From NCBI RefSeq assembly GCF_032452875.1, contig NW_026893690.1, positions 310,001 to 374,000 on the forward strand: a DNA stretch of 64,000 nt. Direction: 5' to 3'. Shown here piece by piece: positions 12,115-27,900 of the stretch. The notes below the pieces were generated by a model. That model was not told the origin of the DNA, searched no databases, and saw only the letters and a program-made list of their open reading frames with translations. A program made the position numbers and the translations under genes. How positions within the stretch are numbered: position 1 is the first letter of the stretch; the number at the start of each line of letters is the position of its first letter. Source of the DNA: Bos javanicus. Taxonomy: Eukaryota; Chordata; Mammalia; Artiodactyla; Bovidae.

Positions 12115-15100
12115 AGGCACATGATCAGTGTATGATAGCAAACATGATCAGCGCATGATCAGTCACATGATCAGCGCCATTAAGTCACGTGATCACTACA
12201 TGATAGTCATGTGATCAGTCCATGCTCAGTCACGGTATCAGTGCATGATCAGCCACGTGATCAGTGCATGATAGCCACGTGATCAGTGCATGATAGCCAC
12301 GTGATCAGTGCATGATCAGCCACGTGATCAGTGCATGATAGCTACGTGATCAGTGCATGATCAGTCACGTGATCAGTGCATGATCAGGCACGTGATCAGT
12401 GCATGATCAGCCACGTGATCAGTGCATGATAGCCACGTGATCAGTGCATGATCAGTCACGTGACCAGTACATGGTAGCTACATGATCATTGCATGATCAG
12501 CCACGTGAGTAGTGCATGATAGCCACGTGATCAGTGCATGATCAGTCACGTGATCAGTGCATGATCAGTCACGTGATCAGTGCATGATCAGGCACGTGAT
12601 CAGTGCATGATCAGTCACGTGATCAGTGCATGATCAGCCACGTGATCAGTGCATGATCAGCCACGTGATCAGTGCATGATCAATTACGTGATCAGTGCAT
12701 GATCAGTCACGTGATCAGTGCATGATACCTACGTGATCAGTGCATGATCAGCCACGTGATCAGTGCATGATAGCCACGTGATCAGTGCATGATCAGTCAC
12801 GTGATCAGTGCATGATCAGTCACGTGATCAGTGCATGATCAATTACGTGATCAGTGCATGATCAGTCACGTGACCAGTATATGGTAGCTACGTGATCATT
12901 GCATGATCAGCCACGTGATCAGTGCATGATAGCCACGTGATCAGTGCATGATCAGTTACGTGATCAGTGTATGATCAGCCACGTGATCAGTGCATGATAG
13001 CCACGTGATCAGTGCATGATCAGTCACGTGATCAGTGTATGATCATCCACGTGATCAGTGCATGATCAGTCACGTGATCAGTGCATGATATAGACGTGAT
13101 CAGTGCATGATCAGTCACGTGATCAGTGCATGATCAGCCACGTGATCAGTGCATGATAGCCACGTGATCAGTGCATGATAGCCAGTGATCAGTGCATGAT
13201 CAGTCACGTGATCAGTGCATGATCAGCCACGTGATCAGTGCATGATAGCCACGTGATCAGTGCATGATCAGTTACGTGATCAGTGCATGATCAGTCACGT
13301 GACCAGTACATGGTAGCTACGTGATCATTGCATGATCAGCCACGTGAGCAGTGCATGATAGCCACGTGATGTCTGCATGATCAGTTACATGTCAGTGTAT
13401 GATCAGCCACGTGATCAGTGCATGATATCCACGTGATCAGTGCATGATAGCCACGTGATCAGTGCATGATCAGTCACGTGATCAGTGCATGATCAGGCAC
13501 GTGATCAGTGCATGATCAGCCACGTGATCAGTGCATGATAGCCACGTGATCAGTGCATGATCAGTCACGTGATCAGTGCATGATCAGTCACGTGATCAGT
13601 GCATGATCAGCCACGTGATCAGTGCATGATCAATTACGTGATCAGTGCATGATCAGTCGTGATCAGTACATGTAGCTACGTGATCATTGCATGATCAGCC
13701 ACGTGATCAGTGCATGATAGCCACGTGATCAGTGCATGATCAGTCACGTGATCAGTGCATGATCAGTCACGTGATCAGTGCATGATCAATTACGTGATCA
13801 GTGCATGATCAGTCACGTGACAGTACATGATAGCTACGTGATCATTGCATGATCAGCCACGTGATCAGTGCATGATAGCCACGTGATCAGTGCATGATCA
13901 GCTACGTGATCAGTGCATGATCAGCCACGTGATCAGTGCATGATCAGACACGTGATCAGTGCATGATCAGCCACGTGATCAGTGCATGATACCACGTGAT
14001 CAGTGCATGATCAGTCACGTGATCAGTGCATGATCAGGCACGTGATCAGTGCATGATATCCACGTGATCAGTGCATGATAGCCACGTGATCAGTGCATGA
14101 TCAGTCACGTGATCAGTGCATGATCAGTCACGTGATCAGTGCATGATCAGTCACGTGATCAGTGCATGATCATTTACGTGATCAGTGCATGATCAGTCAC
14201 GTGACCAGTATATGGTTGCTACGTGATCATTGCATGATCAGCCACGTGAGCAGTGCATGATAGCCACGTGATGTGTGCATGATCAGTCACGTGATCAGTG
14301 TATGATCAGCCACGTGATCAGTGCATGAGTGCCACGTGATCAGTGCATGATCAGTCACGTGATCAGTGCATGATCAGTCATGTGACCAGTACATGGTAGC
14401 TGCGTGATCAGTGCATGATCAGCCACGTGATCAGTGCATGATAGCCACGTGATCAGTGCATGATCAGCCACGTGATCAGTGCATGATCAGCCACGTGATC
14501 AGTGCATGATCAGCCACGTGATCAGTGCATGATCAGTCACGTGATCAGTGCATGATCAGCCACGTGATCAGTGCATGATCAATTACGTGATCAGTGCATG
14601 ATCAGTCACGTGATCAGTGCATGGTAGCTACGTGATCAGTGCATGATAGCCACGTGATCAGTGCATGATAGCCACGTGATCAGTGCATGATCAGTCACGT
14701 GATAGTGCTGATCAGCCACGTGATCAGTGCATGATAGTCACGTGATCAGTGCATGATAGTCACGTGATCAGTGATGATCAGACACGTGATCAGTGCATGA
14801 TCAGCCACGTGATCAGTGCATGATAGCCACGTGATCAGTGCATGATCAGTCACGTGATCAGTGCATGATCAGTCACGTGATCAGTGCATGATCAGCCACG
14901 TGATCAGTGCATGATCAATTACGTGATCAGTGCATGATCAGTCACGTGACCAGTATATGGTAGCTACGTGATCATTGCATGATCAGCCACGTGATCAGTG
15001 CATGATAGTCACGTGATGTGTGCATGATCAGTTACGTGATCAGTGTATGATCAGCCACGTGATCAGTGCATGATAGCCACGTGATCAGTGCATGATCAGT

Positions 15101-15119
15101 CACGTGATCAGTGCATGAT

Positions 15120-15240
15120 CAGCCACGTGATCAGTGCATGATCAGTCACGTGATCAGTGCATGATCAGCCACGTGATCAGTGCATGATAGCCACGTGATC
15201 AGTGCATGATAGCCACGTGATCAGTGCATGATCAGCCACG
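15120..15240 (+). repeat. Junction where an expected spacer is deleted
   Basis: Only regular monomers (C, T and TAGC forms) are present here, where HOR phase predicts the 140-bp spacer and its degenerate flanks. The exact breakpoint cannot be fixed because the joined monomers are near-identical. Confidence 0.82.
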
Positions 15241-18192
15241 TGATCAGTGCATGATAGCCACGTGATCAGTGCATGATCAGTCACGTGATCAGTGCATGAT
15301 CAGGCACGTGATCAGTGCATGATCAGCCACGTGATCAGTGCATGATAGCCACGTGATCAGTGCATGATCAGTCACGTGACCAGTACATGTTAGCTACATG
15401 ATCATTGCATGATCAGACACGTGATAGTGCATGATAGCCACGTGATCAGTGCATGATCAGTCACGTGATCAGTGCATGATCAGTCACGTGATCAGTGCAT
15501 GATCAGGCACGTGATCAGTGCATGATCAGTCACGTGATCAGTGCATGATCAGCCACGTGATCAGTGCATGATCAGCCACGTGATCAGTGCATGATCAATT
15601 ACGTGATCAGTGCATGATCAGTCACGTGACCAGTACATGATACCTACGTGATCATTGCATGATCAGCCACGTGAGCATGTGCATGATAGCCATGTGATCA
15701 GTGCATGATCAGTCACGTGATCAGTGCATGATCAGTCACGTGATCAGTGCATGATCAATTACGTGATCAGTGCATGATCAGTCACGTGACCAGTATATGG
15801 TAGCTACGTGATCATTGCATGATCAGCCACGTGAGCAGTGCATGATAGCCACGTGATCAGTGCATGATCAGTTTCGTGATCAGTGTATGATCAGCCACGT
15901 GATCAGTGCATGATAGCCACGTGATCAGTGCATGATCTGTCACAGGATCAGTGTATGATCATCCACGTGATCAGTGCATGGGCAGTCATGTGATCAGTGC
16001 ATGATATAGACGTGATCAGTGCATGATCAGTCTCGTGATCAGTGTATGATCAGCCACGTGATCAGTGCATGATAGCCACGTGATCAGTGCATGATAGCCA
16101 GTGATCAGTGCATGATCAGTCACGTGATCAGTGCATGATCAGCCACGTGATCAGTGCATGATAGCCACGTGATCAGTGCATGATCAGTTACGTGATCAGT
16201 GCATGATCAGTCACGTGACCAGTACATGGTAGCTACGTGATCATTGCATGATCAGCCACGTGAGCAGTGCATGATAGCCACGTGATGTCTGCATGATCAG
16301 TTACATGTACAGTGTATGATCAGCCACGTGATCAGTGCATGATATCCAGGTGATCAGTGCATGATAGCCACGTGATCAGTGCATGATTAGTCACGTGATC
16401 AGTGCATGATCAGGCACGTGATCAGTGTATGATCAGCCACGTGATCAGTGCATGATAGCCACGTGATCAGTGCATGATCAGTCACGTGATCAGTGCATGA
16501 TCAGTCACGTGATCAGTGCATGATCAGCCACGTGATCAGTGCATGATCAATTACGTGATCAGTGCATGATCAGTCGTGACCAGTACATTGTAGCTATGTG
16601 ATCATTGCATGATCAGCCACGTGAGCAGTGCATGATAGCCACGTGATCAGTGCATGATCAGTCACGTGATCAGTGCATGATCAGTCACGTGATCAGTGCA
16701 TGATCAATTACATGATCAGTGCATGATCAGTCACGTGACCAGTACATTTTAGCTACGTGATCATTGCATGATCAGCCACGTGATCAGTGCATGATAGCCA
16801 CGTGATCAGTGCATGATCAGCTACATGAGCAGTGTATGAACAGCCACGTGATCAGTGCATGATCAGACACGTGATCAGTGCATGATCAGCCATGTGATCA
16901 GTGCATGATACCACGTGATCAGTGCATGATCAGTCACGTGATCAGTGCATGACAGGCACATGATCAGTGCATGATATCCACGTGATCAGTGCATGATAGC
17001 CACGTGATCAGTGCATGATCAGTCACGTGATCAGTGCATGATCAGTCACGTGATCAGTGATGATCAGTCACGTGATCAGTGCATGATCATTTACGTGATC
17101 AGTGCATGATCAGTCACATGACCAGTATATGGTTGCTACCTGATCATTGCATGATCAGCCACGTGAGCAGTGCATGATAGCCACGTGATGTGTGCATGAT
17201 CAGTTACGTGAGCAGTGTATGATCAGCCACGTGATCAGTGCATGAGTGCCACGTGATCAGTGCATGATCAGTCACGTGATCAGTGCATGATCAGTCATGT
17301 GACCAGTACATGGTAGCTGCGTGATCAGTGCATGATCAGCCACGTGATCAGTGCATGATAGCCACGTGATCAGTGCATGATCAGCCACGTGATCAGTGCA
17401 TGATCAGCCACGTGATCAGTGCATGATCAGCCACGTGATCAGTGCATGATCAGTCACGTGATCAGTGCATGATCAGCCACGTGATCAGTGCATGATCAAT
17501 TACGTGATCAGTGCATGATCAGTCACGTGACCAGTACATGGTAGCTACGTGATCAGTGCATGATAGCCACGTGATCAGTGCATGATAGCCACGTGATCAG
17601 TGCATGATCAGTCACGTGATACATGATCAGCCACGTGATCAGTGCATGATAGTCACGTGATCAGTGCATGATAGTCACGTGATCAGTGATGACCAGACTC
17701 GTGATCAGTGTATGATCAGCCACGTGATCAGTGCATGATAGCCACGTGATCAGTGCATGATCAGTCACGTGATCAGTGCATGATCAGTCACGTGATCAGT
17801 GCATGATCAGCCACGTGATCAGTGCATGATCAATTACGTGATCAGTGCATGATCAGTCACGTGACCAGTATATGGTAGCTACGTGATCAGTGCATGATCA
17901 GCCACGTGATCAGTGCATGATAGTCACGTGATCAGTGCATGATCAGTTACGTGAGCAGTGTATGATCAGCCACGTGATCAGTGCATGATAGCCACGTGAT
18001 CAGTGCATGATCAGTTACGTGATCAGTGCATGATCAGCCACGTGATCAGTGCATGATCAGACACGTGATCAGTGTATGATCAGCCACGTGATCAGTGCAT
18101 GATATTCACGTGATCAGTGCATGATCATTCACGTGATCAGTGTATGATCAGCCATGTGAACAGTGCATGGGCAGTCACGTGATCAGGGCATA

Positions 18193-18332
18193 CTGAGCTG
18201 CGTGATTACTGTCTGCTCATCTGCTTGACAATTGCCAGCTGAGCAGCATGATTCCTCACAGCTGAGTTCCATGATTATTGCCTGCTGACTGTTTGATTCG
18301 TGCCTACTCAGCACTTTGTTTATTGCCTCCAG
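18193..18332 (+). repeat. HOR spacer copy 5 (unit 6)
   Basis: Three-part 140-bp spacer. First copy with allele A (AGCACTTTG) instead of T; the transition zone retains CAGCGCATG. Confidence 0.92.
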
Positions 18333-21300
18333 AGGCACATGATCAGTGTATGATAGCAAACATGATCAGCGCATGATCAGTCACATGATCAGCGCCATTA
18401 AGTCACGTGATCACTACATGATAGTCATGTGATCAGTCCATGCTCAGTCACGGTATCAGTGCATGATCAGCCACGTGATCAGTGCATGATAGCCACGTGA
18501 TCAGTGCATGATAGCCACGTGATCAGTGCATGATCAGCCAGGTGATCAGTGCATGATAGCTACGTGATCAGTGATGATCAGTCACGTGATCAGTGCATGA
18601 TCAGGCACGTGATCAGTGTATGATCAGCCACGTGATCAGTGCATGATAGCCACGTGATCAGTGCATGATCAGTCACGTGACAGTACATGTTAGCTACATG
18701 ATCATTGCATGATCAGCCACGTGAGTAGTGCATGATAGCCACGTGATCAGTGCATGATCAGTCACGTGATCAGTGCATGATCAGTCACGTGATCAGTGCA
18801 TGACCAGGCACGTGATCAGTGCATGATCAGTCACGTGATCAGTGCATGATCAGCCACGTGATCAGTGCATGATCAGCCACGTGATCAGTGCATGATCAAT
18901 TACGTGATCAGTGCATGATCAGTCACATGACCAGTACATGATACCTACGTGATCATTGCATGATCAGCCACGTGAGCAGTGCATGATAGCCATGTGATCA
19001 GTGCATGATCAGTCACGTGATCAGTGCATGATCAGTCACGTGATCAGTGCATGATCAATTACGTGATCAGTGCATGATCAGTCACGTGACCAGTATATGG
19101 TAGCTACGTGATCATTGCATGATCAGCCACGTGAGCAGTGCATGATAGCCACGTGATCAGTGCATGATCAGTTTCGTGATCAGTGTATGATCAGCCACGT
19201 GATCAGTGCATGATAGCCACGTGATCAGTGCATGATCTGTCACGGATCAGTGTATGATCATCCACGTGATCAGTGCATGGGCAGTCATGTGATCAGTGCA
19301 TGATATAGACGTGATCAGTGCATGATCAGTCTCGTGATCAGTGTATGATCAGCCACGTGATCAGTGCATGATAGCCAGGTGATGAGTGCATGATAGCCAG
19401 TGATCAGTGCATGATCAGTCACGTGATCAGTGCATGATCAGCCACGTGATCAGTGCATGATAGCCACGTGATCAGTGCATGATCAGTTACGTGATCAGTG
19501 CATGATCAGTCACGTGACCAGTACATGGTAGCTACGTGATCATTGCATGATCAGCCACGTGAGCAGTGCATGATAGCCACGTGATGTCTGCATGATCAGT
19601 TACATGTACAGTGTATGATCAGCCACGTGATCAGTGCATGATATCCACGTGATCAGTGCATGATAGCCACATGATCAGTGCATGATTAGTCACGTGATCA
19701 GTGCATGACCAGGCACGTGATCAGTGTATGATCAGCCACGTGATCAGTGCATGATAGCCACGTGATCAGTGCATGATCAGTCACGTGATCAGTGCATGAT
19801 CAGTCACGTGATCAGTGCATGATCAGCCACGTGATCAGTGCATGATCAATTACGTGATCAGTGCATGATCAGTCGTGACCAGTACATTGTAGCTATGTGA
19901 TCATTGCATGATCAGCCACGTGAGCAGTGCATGATAGCCACGTGATCAGTGCATGATCAGTCACGTGATCAGTGCATGATCAGTCACGTGATCAGTGCAT
20001 GATCAATTACATGATCAGTGCATGATCAGTCACGTGACCAGTACATGATAGCTACGTGATCATTGCATGATCAGCCACGTGAGCAGTGCATGATAGCCAC
20101 GTGATCAGTGCATGATCAGCTACATGAGCAGTGTATGATCAGCCACGTGATCAGTGCATGATCAGACACGTGATCAGTGCATGATCAGCCATGTGATCAG
20201 TGCATGATACCACGTGATCAGTGCATGATCAGTCACGTGATCAGTGCATGACAGGCACGTGATCAGTGCATGATATCCACGTGATCAGTGCATGATAGCC
20301 ACGTGATCAGTGCATGATTAGTCACGTGATCAGTGCATGATCAGTCACGTGATCAGTGCATGATCAGTCACGTGATCAGTGCATGATCATTTACGTGATC
20401 AGTGCATGATCAGTCACATGACCAGTATATGGTTGCTACCTGATCATTGCATGATCAGCCACGTGAGCAGTGCATGATAGCCACGTGATGTGTGCATGAT
20501 CAGTTACGTGATCAGATGATCAGCCACGTGATCAGTGCATGAGTGCCACGTGATCAGTGCATGATCAGTCACGTGATCAGTGCATGATCAGTCATGTGAC
20601 CAGTACATGGTAGCTGCGTGATCATTGCATGATCAGCCACGTGATCAGTGCATGATAGCCACGTGATCAGTGCATGATCAGCCACGTGATCAGTGCATGA
20701 TCAGCCACGTGATCAGTGCATGATCAGCCACGTGATCAGTGCATGATCAGTCACGTGATCAGTGCATGATCAGCCACGTGATCAGTGCATGATCAATTAC
20801 GTGATCAGTGCATGATCAGTCACGTGACCAGTACATGGTAGCTACGTGATCAGTGCATGATAGCCACGTGATCAGTGCATGATAGCCACGTGATCAGTGC
20901 ATGATCAGTCACGTGATAGTTCTGATCAGCCACGTGATCAGTGCATGATAGTCACGTGATCGTGCATGATAGTCACGTGATCAGTGATGACCAGACTCGT
21001 GATCAGTGTATGATCAGCCACGTGATCAGTGCATGATAGCCACGTGATCAGTGCATGATCAGTCACGTGATCAGTGCATGATCAGTCACGTGATCAGTGC
21101 ATGATCAGCCACGTGATCAGTGCATGATCAATTACGTGATCAGTGCATGATCAGTCACGTGACCAGTATATGGTAGCTACGTGATCAGTGCATGATCAGC
21201 CACGTGATCAGTGCATGATAGTCACGTGATGTGTGCATGATCAGTTACGTGAGCAGTGTATGATCAGCCACGTGATCAGTGCATGATAGCCACGTGATCA

Positions 21301-21490
21301 GTGCATGATCAGTTACGTGAGCAGTGCATGATCAGCCACGTGATCAGTGCATGATCAGACACGTGATCAGTGTATGATCAGCCACGTGATCAGTGCATGA
21401 TATTCACGTGATCAGTGCATGATCATTCACGTGATCAGTGTATGATCAGCCATGTGAACAGTGCATGGGCAGTCACGTGATCAGGGCATA
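18193..21490 (+). repeat. HOR unit 6, 3298 bp
   Basis: A regular-length unit with more derived markers than units 1-3: GCCAGGTGATGAGTGC near 19376, GATCTGTCACGGATC near 19235 and GACCAGGCACG near 18804. Several E-boxes are changed to CAGGTG, CATGTG or CACATG. Confidence 0.92.
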
Positions 21491-21630
21491 CTGAGCTGCG
21501 TGATTACTGTCTGCTCATCTGCTTGACAATTGCCAGCTGAGCAGCATGATTCCTCACAGCTGAGTTCCATGATTATTGCCTGCTGACTGTTTGATTCGTG
21601 CCTACTCAGCACTTTGTTTATTGCCTCCAG
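21491..21630 (+). repeat. HOR spacer copy 6 (unit 7)
   Basis: Three-part 140-bp spacer with allele A. The following zone has CAGCACATG, consistent with CpG to CpA change from CAGCGCATG. Confidence 0.92.
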
Positions 21631-24600
21631 AGGCACATGATCAGTGTATGATAGCAAACATGATCAGCACATGATCAGTCACATGATCAGCGCCATTAAG
21701 TCACGTGATCACTACATGATAATCATGTGATCAGTCCATGCTCAGTCACGGTATCAGTGCATGATCAGCCACGTGATCAGTGCATGATAGCCACGTGATC
21801 AGTGCATGATAGCCACGTGATCAGTGCATGATCAGCCAGGTGATCAGTGCATGATAGCTACGTGATCAGTGATGATCAGTCACGTGATCAGTGCATGATC
21901 AGGCACGTGATCAGTGTATGATCAGCCACGTGATCAGTGCATGATAGCCACGTGATCAGTGCATGATCAGTCACGTGACCAGTACATGTTAGCTACATGA
22001 TCATTGCATGATCAGACACGTGAGTAGTGCATGATAGCCACGTGATCAGTGCATGATCAGTCACGTGATCAGTGCATGATCAGTCAGGTGATCAGTCCAT
22101 GACCAGGCACGTGATCAGTGCATGATCAGTCACGTGATCAGTGCATGATCAGCCACGTGATCAGTGCATGATCAGCCACGTGATCAGTGCATGATCAATT
22201 ACGTGATCAGTGCATGATCAGTGACATGACCAGTACATGATACCTACGTGATCATTGCATGATCAGCCACGTGATCAGTGCATGATAGCCATGTGATCAG
22301 TGCATGATCAGTCACGTGATCAGTGCATGATCAATCACGTGATCAGTGCATGATCAATTACGTGATCAGTGCATGATCAGTCACGTGACCAGTATATGGT
22401 AGCTACGTGATCATTGCATGATCAGCCACGTGATCAGTGCATGATAGCCACGTGATCAGTGCATTATCAGTTTCGTGAGCAGTGTATGATCAGCCACGTG
22501 ATCAGTGCATGATAGCCACGTGATCAGTGCATGATCTGTCGCATGATCAGTGTATGATCATCCACGTGATCAGTGCATGGGCAGTCATGTGATCAGTGCA
22601 TGATATAGACGTGATCAGTGCATGATCAGTCTCATGATCAGTGTATGATCAGCCACGTGATCAGTGCATGATAGCCAGGTGATGAGTGCATGATAGCCAG
22701 ATGATCAGTGCATGATCAGTCACGTGATCAGTGCATGATCAGCCACGTGATCAGTGCATGATAGCCACGTGATCAGTGCATGATCAGTTACGTGATCAGT
22801 GCATGATCAGTCACGTGACCAGTACATGGTAGCTACGTGATCATTGCATGATCAGCCACATGAGCAGTGCATGATAGCCACGTGATGTCTGCATGATCAG
22901 TTACATGTACAGTGTATGATCAGCCACGTGATCAGTGCATGATATCCAGGTGATCAGTGCATGATAGCCACGTGATCAGTGCATGATTAGTCACGTGATC
23001 AGTGCATGACCAGGCACGTGATCAGTGTATGATCAGCCACGTGATCAGTGCATGATAGCCACGTGATCAGTGCATGATCAGTCACGTGATCAGTGCATGA
23101 TCAGTCACATGATCAGTGCATGATCAGCCACGTGATCAGTGCATGATCAATTACGTGATCAGTGCATGATCAGTCGTGACCAGTACATTGTAGCTATGTG
23201 ATCATTGCATGATCAGCCACGTGAGCAGTGCATGATAGCCACGTGATCAGTGCATGATCAGTCACGTGATCAGTGCATGATCAGTCACGTGATCAGTGCA
23301 TGATCAATTACATGATCAGTGCATGATCAGTCACGTGACCAGTACATTTTAGCTACGTGATCATTGCATGATCAGCCACGTGAGCAGTGCATGATAGCCA
23401 CGTGATCAGTGCATGATCAGCTACATGATCAGTGTATGATCAGCCACGTGATCAGTGCATGATCAGACACGTGATCAGTGCATGATCAGCCATGTGATCA
23501 GTGCATGATACCTACGTGATCAGTGCATGATCAGTCACGTGATCAGTGCATGACAGGCACGTGATCAGTGCATGATATCCACGTGATCAGTGCATGATAG
23601 CCACGTGATCAGTGCATGATTAGTCACGTGATCAGTGCATGATCAGTCACGTGATCAGTGATGATCAGTCACGTGATCAGTGCATGATCATTTACGTGAT
23701 CAGTGCATGATCAGTCACATGACCAGTATATGGTTGCTACGTGATCATTGCATGATCAGCCACGTGAGCAGTGCATGATAGCCACGTGATGTGTGCATGA
23801 TCAGTTACGTGATCAGTGTATGATCAGCCACGTGATCAGTGCATGAGTGCCACGTGATCAGTGCATGATCAGTCACGTGATCAGTGCATGATCAGTCATG
23901 TGACCAGTACATGGTAGCTGCGTGATCATTGCATGATCAGCCACGTGATCAGTGCATGATAGCCACGTGATCAGTGCATGATCAGCCACGTGATCAGTGC
24001 ATGATCAGCCACGTGATCAGTGCATGATCAGCCACGTGATCAGTGCATGATCAGTCACGTGATCAGTGCATGATCAGCCACGTGATCAGTGCATGATCAA
24101 TTACGTGATCAGTGCATGATCAGTCACGTGACCAGTACATGGTAGCTACGTGATCAGTGCATGATAGCCACGTGATCAGTGCATGATAGCCACGTGATCA
24201 GTGCATGATCAGTCACGTGATCAGTGCATGATCAGCCACGTGATCAGTGCATGATAGTCACGTGATCAGTGCATGATAGTCACGTGATCTTTGATGACCA
24301 GACTCGTGATCAGTGCATGATCAGCCACGTGATCAGTGCATGATAGCCACGTGATCAGTGCATGATCAGTCACGTGATCAGTGCATGATCAGTCACGTGA
24401 TCAGTGTATGATCAGCCACGTGATCAGTGCATGATCAATTACGTGATCAGTGCATGATCAGTCACGTGACCAGTATATGGTAGCTACGTGATCATTGCAT
24501 GATCAGCCACGTGATCAGTGCATGATAGTCACGTGATGTGTGCATGATCAGTTACGTGAGCAGTGTATGATCAGCCACGTGATCAGTGCATGATAGCCAC

Positions 24601-24797
24601 GTGATCAGTGCATGATCAGTTACGTGATCAGTGTATGATCAGCCACGTGATCAGTGCATGATCAGACACGTGATCAGTGTATGATCAGCCACGTGATCAG
24701 TGCATGATATTCACGTGATCAGTGCATGATCATTCACGTGATCAGTGTATGATCAGCCATGTGAACAGTGCATGGGCAGTCACGTGATCAGGGCATA
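21491..24797 (+). repeat. HOR unit 7, 3307 bp
   Basis: A regular unit carrying GATAATCATG near 21718 in the transition zone (most copies have GATAGTCATG), CAATCACG near 22331 and the variant GTCGCATGATC near 22538. Confidence 0.92.
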
Positions 24798-24937
24798 CTG
24801 AGCTGCGTGATTACTGTCTGCTCATCTGCTTGACAATTGCCAGCTGAGCAGCATGATTCCTCACAGCTGAGTTCCATGATTATTGCCTGCTGACTGTTTG
24901 ATTCGTGCCTACTCAGCACTTTGTTTATTGCCTCCAG
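24798..24937 (+). repeat. HOR spacer copy 7 (unit 8)
   Basis: Three-part 140-bp spacer, allele A, followed by CAGCACATG. Confidence 0.92.
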
Positions 24938-27900
24938 AGGCACATGATCAGTGTATGATAGCAAACATGATCAGCACATGATCAGTCACATGATCAGCGC
25001 CATTAAGTCACGTGATCACTACATGATAGTCATGTGATCAGTCCATGCTCAGTCACGGTATCAGTGCATGATCAGCCACGTGATCAGTGCATGATAGCCA
25101 CGTGATCAGTGCATGATAGCCACGTGATCAGTGCATGATCAGCCAGGTGATCAGTGCATGATAGCTACGTGATCAGTGATGATCAGTCACGTGATCAGTG
25201 CATGATCAGGCAGGTGATCAGTGTATGATCAGCCACGTGATCAGTGCATGATAGCCACGTGATCAGTGCATGATCAGTCACGTGACCAGTACATGTTAGC
25301 TACATGATCATTGCATGATCAGACACGTGAGTAGTGCATGATAGCCACGTGATCAGTGCATGATCAGTCACGTGATCAGTGCATGATCAGTCACGTGATC
25401 AGTGCATGACCAGGCACGTGATCAGTGCATGATCAGTCACGTGATCAGTGCATGATCAGCCACGTGATCAGTGCATGATCAGCCACGTGATCAGTGCATG
25501 ATCAATTACGTGATCAGTGCATGATCAGTGACATGACCAGTACATGATACCTACGTGATCATTGCATGATCAGCCACGTGAGCAGTGCATGATAGCCATG
25601 TGATCAGTGCATGATCAGTCACGTGATCAGTGCATGATAAGTCACGTGATCAGTGCATGATCAATTACGTGATCAGTGCATGATCAGTCACGTGACCAGT
25701 ATATGGTAGCTACGTGATCATTGCATGATCAGCCACGTGAGCAGTGCATGATAGCCACGTGATCAGTGCATGATCAGTTTCGTGAGCAGAGTATGATCAG
25801 CCACGTGATCAGTGCATGATAGCCACGTGATCAGTGCATGATCTGTCACAGGATCAGTGTATGATCATCCACGTGATCAGTGCATGGGCAGTCATGTGAT
25901 CAGTGCATGATATAGACGTGATCAGTGCATGATCAGTCTCATGATCAGTGTATGATCAACCACGTGATCAGTGCATGATAGCCAGGTGATGAGTGCATGA
26001 TAGCCAGTGATCAGTGCATGATCAGTCACGTGATCAGTGCATGATCAGCCACGTGATCAGTGCATGATAGCCACGTGATCAGTGCATGATCAGTTACGTG
26101 ATCAGTGCATGATCAGTCACGTGACCAGTACATGGTAGCTACGTGATCATTGCATGATCAGCCACATGAGCAGTGCATGATAGCCACGTGATGTCTGCAT
26201 GATCAGTTACATGTACAGTGTATGATCAGCCACGTGATCAGTGCATGATATCCAGGTGATCAGTGCATGATAGCCACATGATCAGTTCATGATTAGTCAC
26301 GTGATCAGTGCATGACCAGGCACGTGATCAGTGTATGATCAGCCACGTGATCAGTGCATGATAGCCACGTGATCAGTGCATGATCAGTCACGTGATCAGT
26401 GCATGATCAGTCACGTGATCAGTGTATGATCAGCCACGTGATCAGTGCATGATCAATTACGTGATCAGTGCATGATCAGTCGTGACCAGTACATTGTAGC
26501 TATGTGATCATTGCATGATCAGCCACGTGAGCAGTGCATGATAGCCACGTGATCAGTGCATGATCAGTCACGTGATCAGTGCATGATCAGTCACATGATC
26601 AGTGCATGATCAATTACATGATCATTGCATGATCAGTCACGTGACCAGTACATTTTAGCTACGTGATCATTGCATGATCAGCCACGTGAGCAGTGCATGA
26701 TAGACACGTGATCAGTGCATGATCAGCTACATGAGCAGTGTATGATCAGCCACGTGATCAGTGCATGATCAGACACGTGATCAGTGCATGATCAGCCATG
26801 TGATCAGTGCATGATACCACGTGATCAGTGCATGATCAGTCACGTGATCAGTGCATGACAGGCACATGATCAGTGCATGATATCCACGTGATCAGTGCAT
26901 GATAGCCACGTGATCAGTGCATGATTAGTCACGTGATCAGTGCATGATCAGTCACGTGATCAGTGATGATCAGTCACGTGATCAGTGCATGATCATTTAC
27001 GTGATCAGTGCATGATCAGTCACATGACCAGTATATGGTTGCTACCTGATCATTGCATGATCAGCCACGTGAGCAGTGCATGATAGCCACGTGATGTGTG
27101 CATGATCAGTTACGTGAGCAGTGTATGATCAGCCACGTGATCAGTGCATGAGTGCCACGTGATCAGTGCATGATCAGTCACGTGATCAGTGCATGATCAG
27201 TCATGTGACCAGTACATGGTAGCTGCGTGATCATTGCATGATCAGCCACGTGATCAGTGCATGATAGCCACGTGATCAGTGCATGATCAGCCACGTGATC
27301 AGTGCATGATCAGCCACGTGATCAGTGCATGATCAGCCACGTGATCAGTGCATGATCAGTCACGTGATCAGTGCATGATCAGCCACGTGATCAGTGCATG
27401 ATCAATTACGTGATCAGTGCATGATCAGTCACATGACCAGTACATGGTAGCTAAGTGATCAGTGCATGATAGCCACGTGATCAGTGCATGATAGCCACGT
27501 GATCAGTGCATGATCAGTCACGTGATCAGTGCATGATCAGCCACGTGATCAGTGCATGATAGTCACGTGATCGTGCATGATAGTCACGTGATCAGTGATT
27601 GACCAGACTCGTGATCAGTGTATGATCAGCCACGTGATCAGTGCATGATAGCCACGTGATCAGTGCATGATAAGTCACGTGATCAGTGCATGATCAGTCA
27701 CGTGATCAGTGTATGATCAGCCACGTGATCAGTGCATGATCAATTACGTGATCAGTGCATGATCAGTCACGTGACCAGTATATGGTAGCTACGTGATCAT
27801 TGCATGATCAGCCACGTGATCAGTGCATGATAGTCACGTGATGTGTGCATGATCAGTTACGTGAGCAGTGTATGATCAGCCACGTGATCAGTGCATGATA

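Larger units (their letters stand above)
11975..18192 (+). repeat. HOR units 4 and 5 merged by loss of a spacer, 6218 bp
   Basis: Two HOR units lie between consecutive spacers. Phase read from the left (GTATATGGTAGCTACG at 14954) puts the missing spacer at about 15277. Phase read from the right (CAGGCACGTG at 15301) puts it at about 14891. About 386 bp are therefore missing, including the whole spacer and the degenerate monomers on both sides. The sequence at about 15120-15240 consists only of clean consensus monomers, so the junction is seamless and fits unequal exchange between homologous monomers. Confidence 0.9.
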
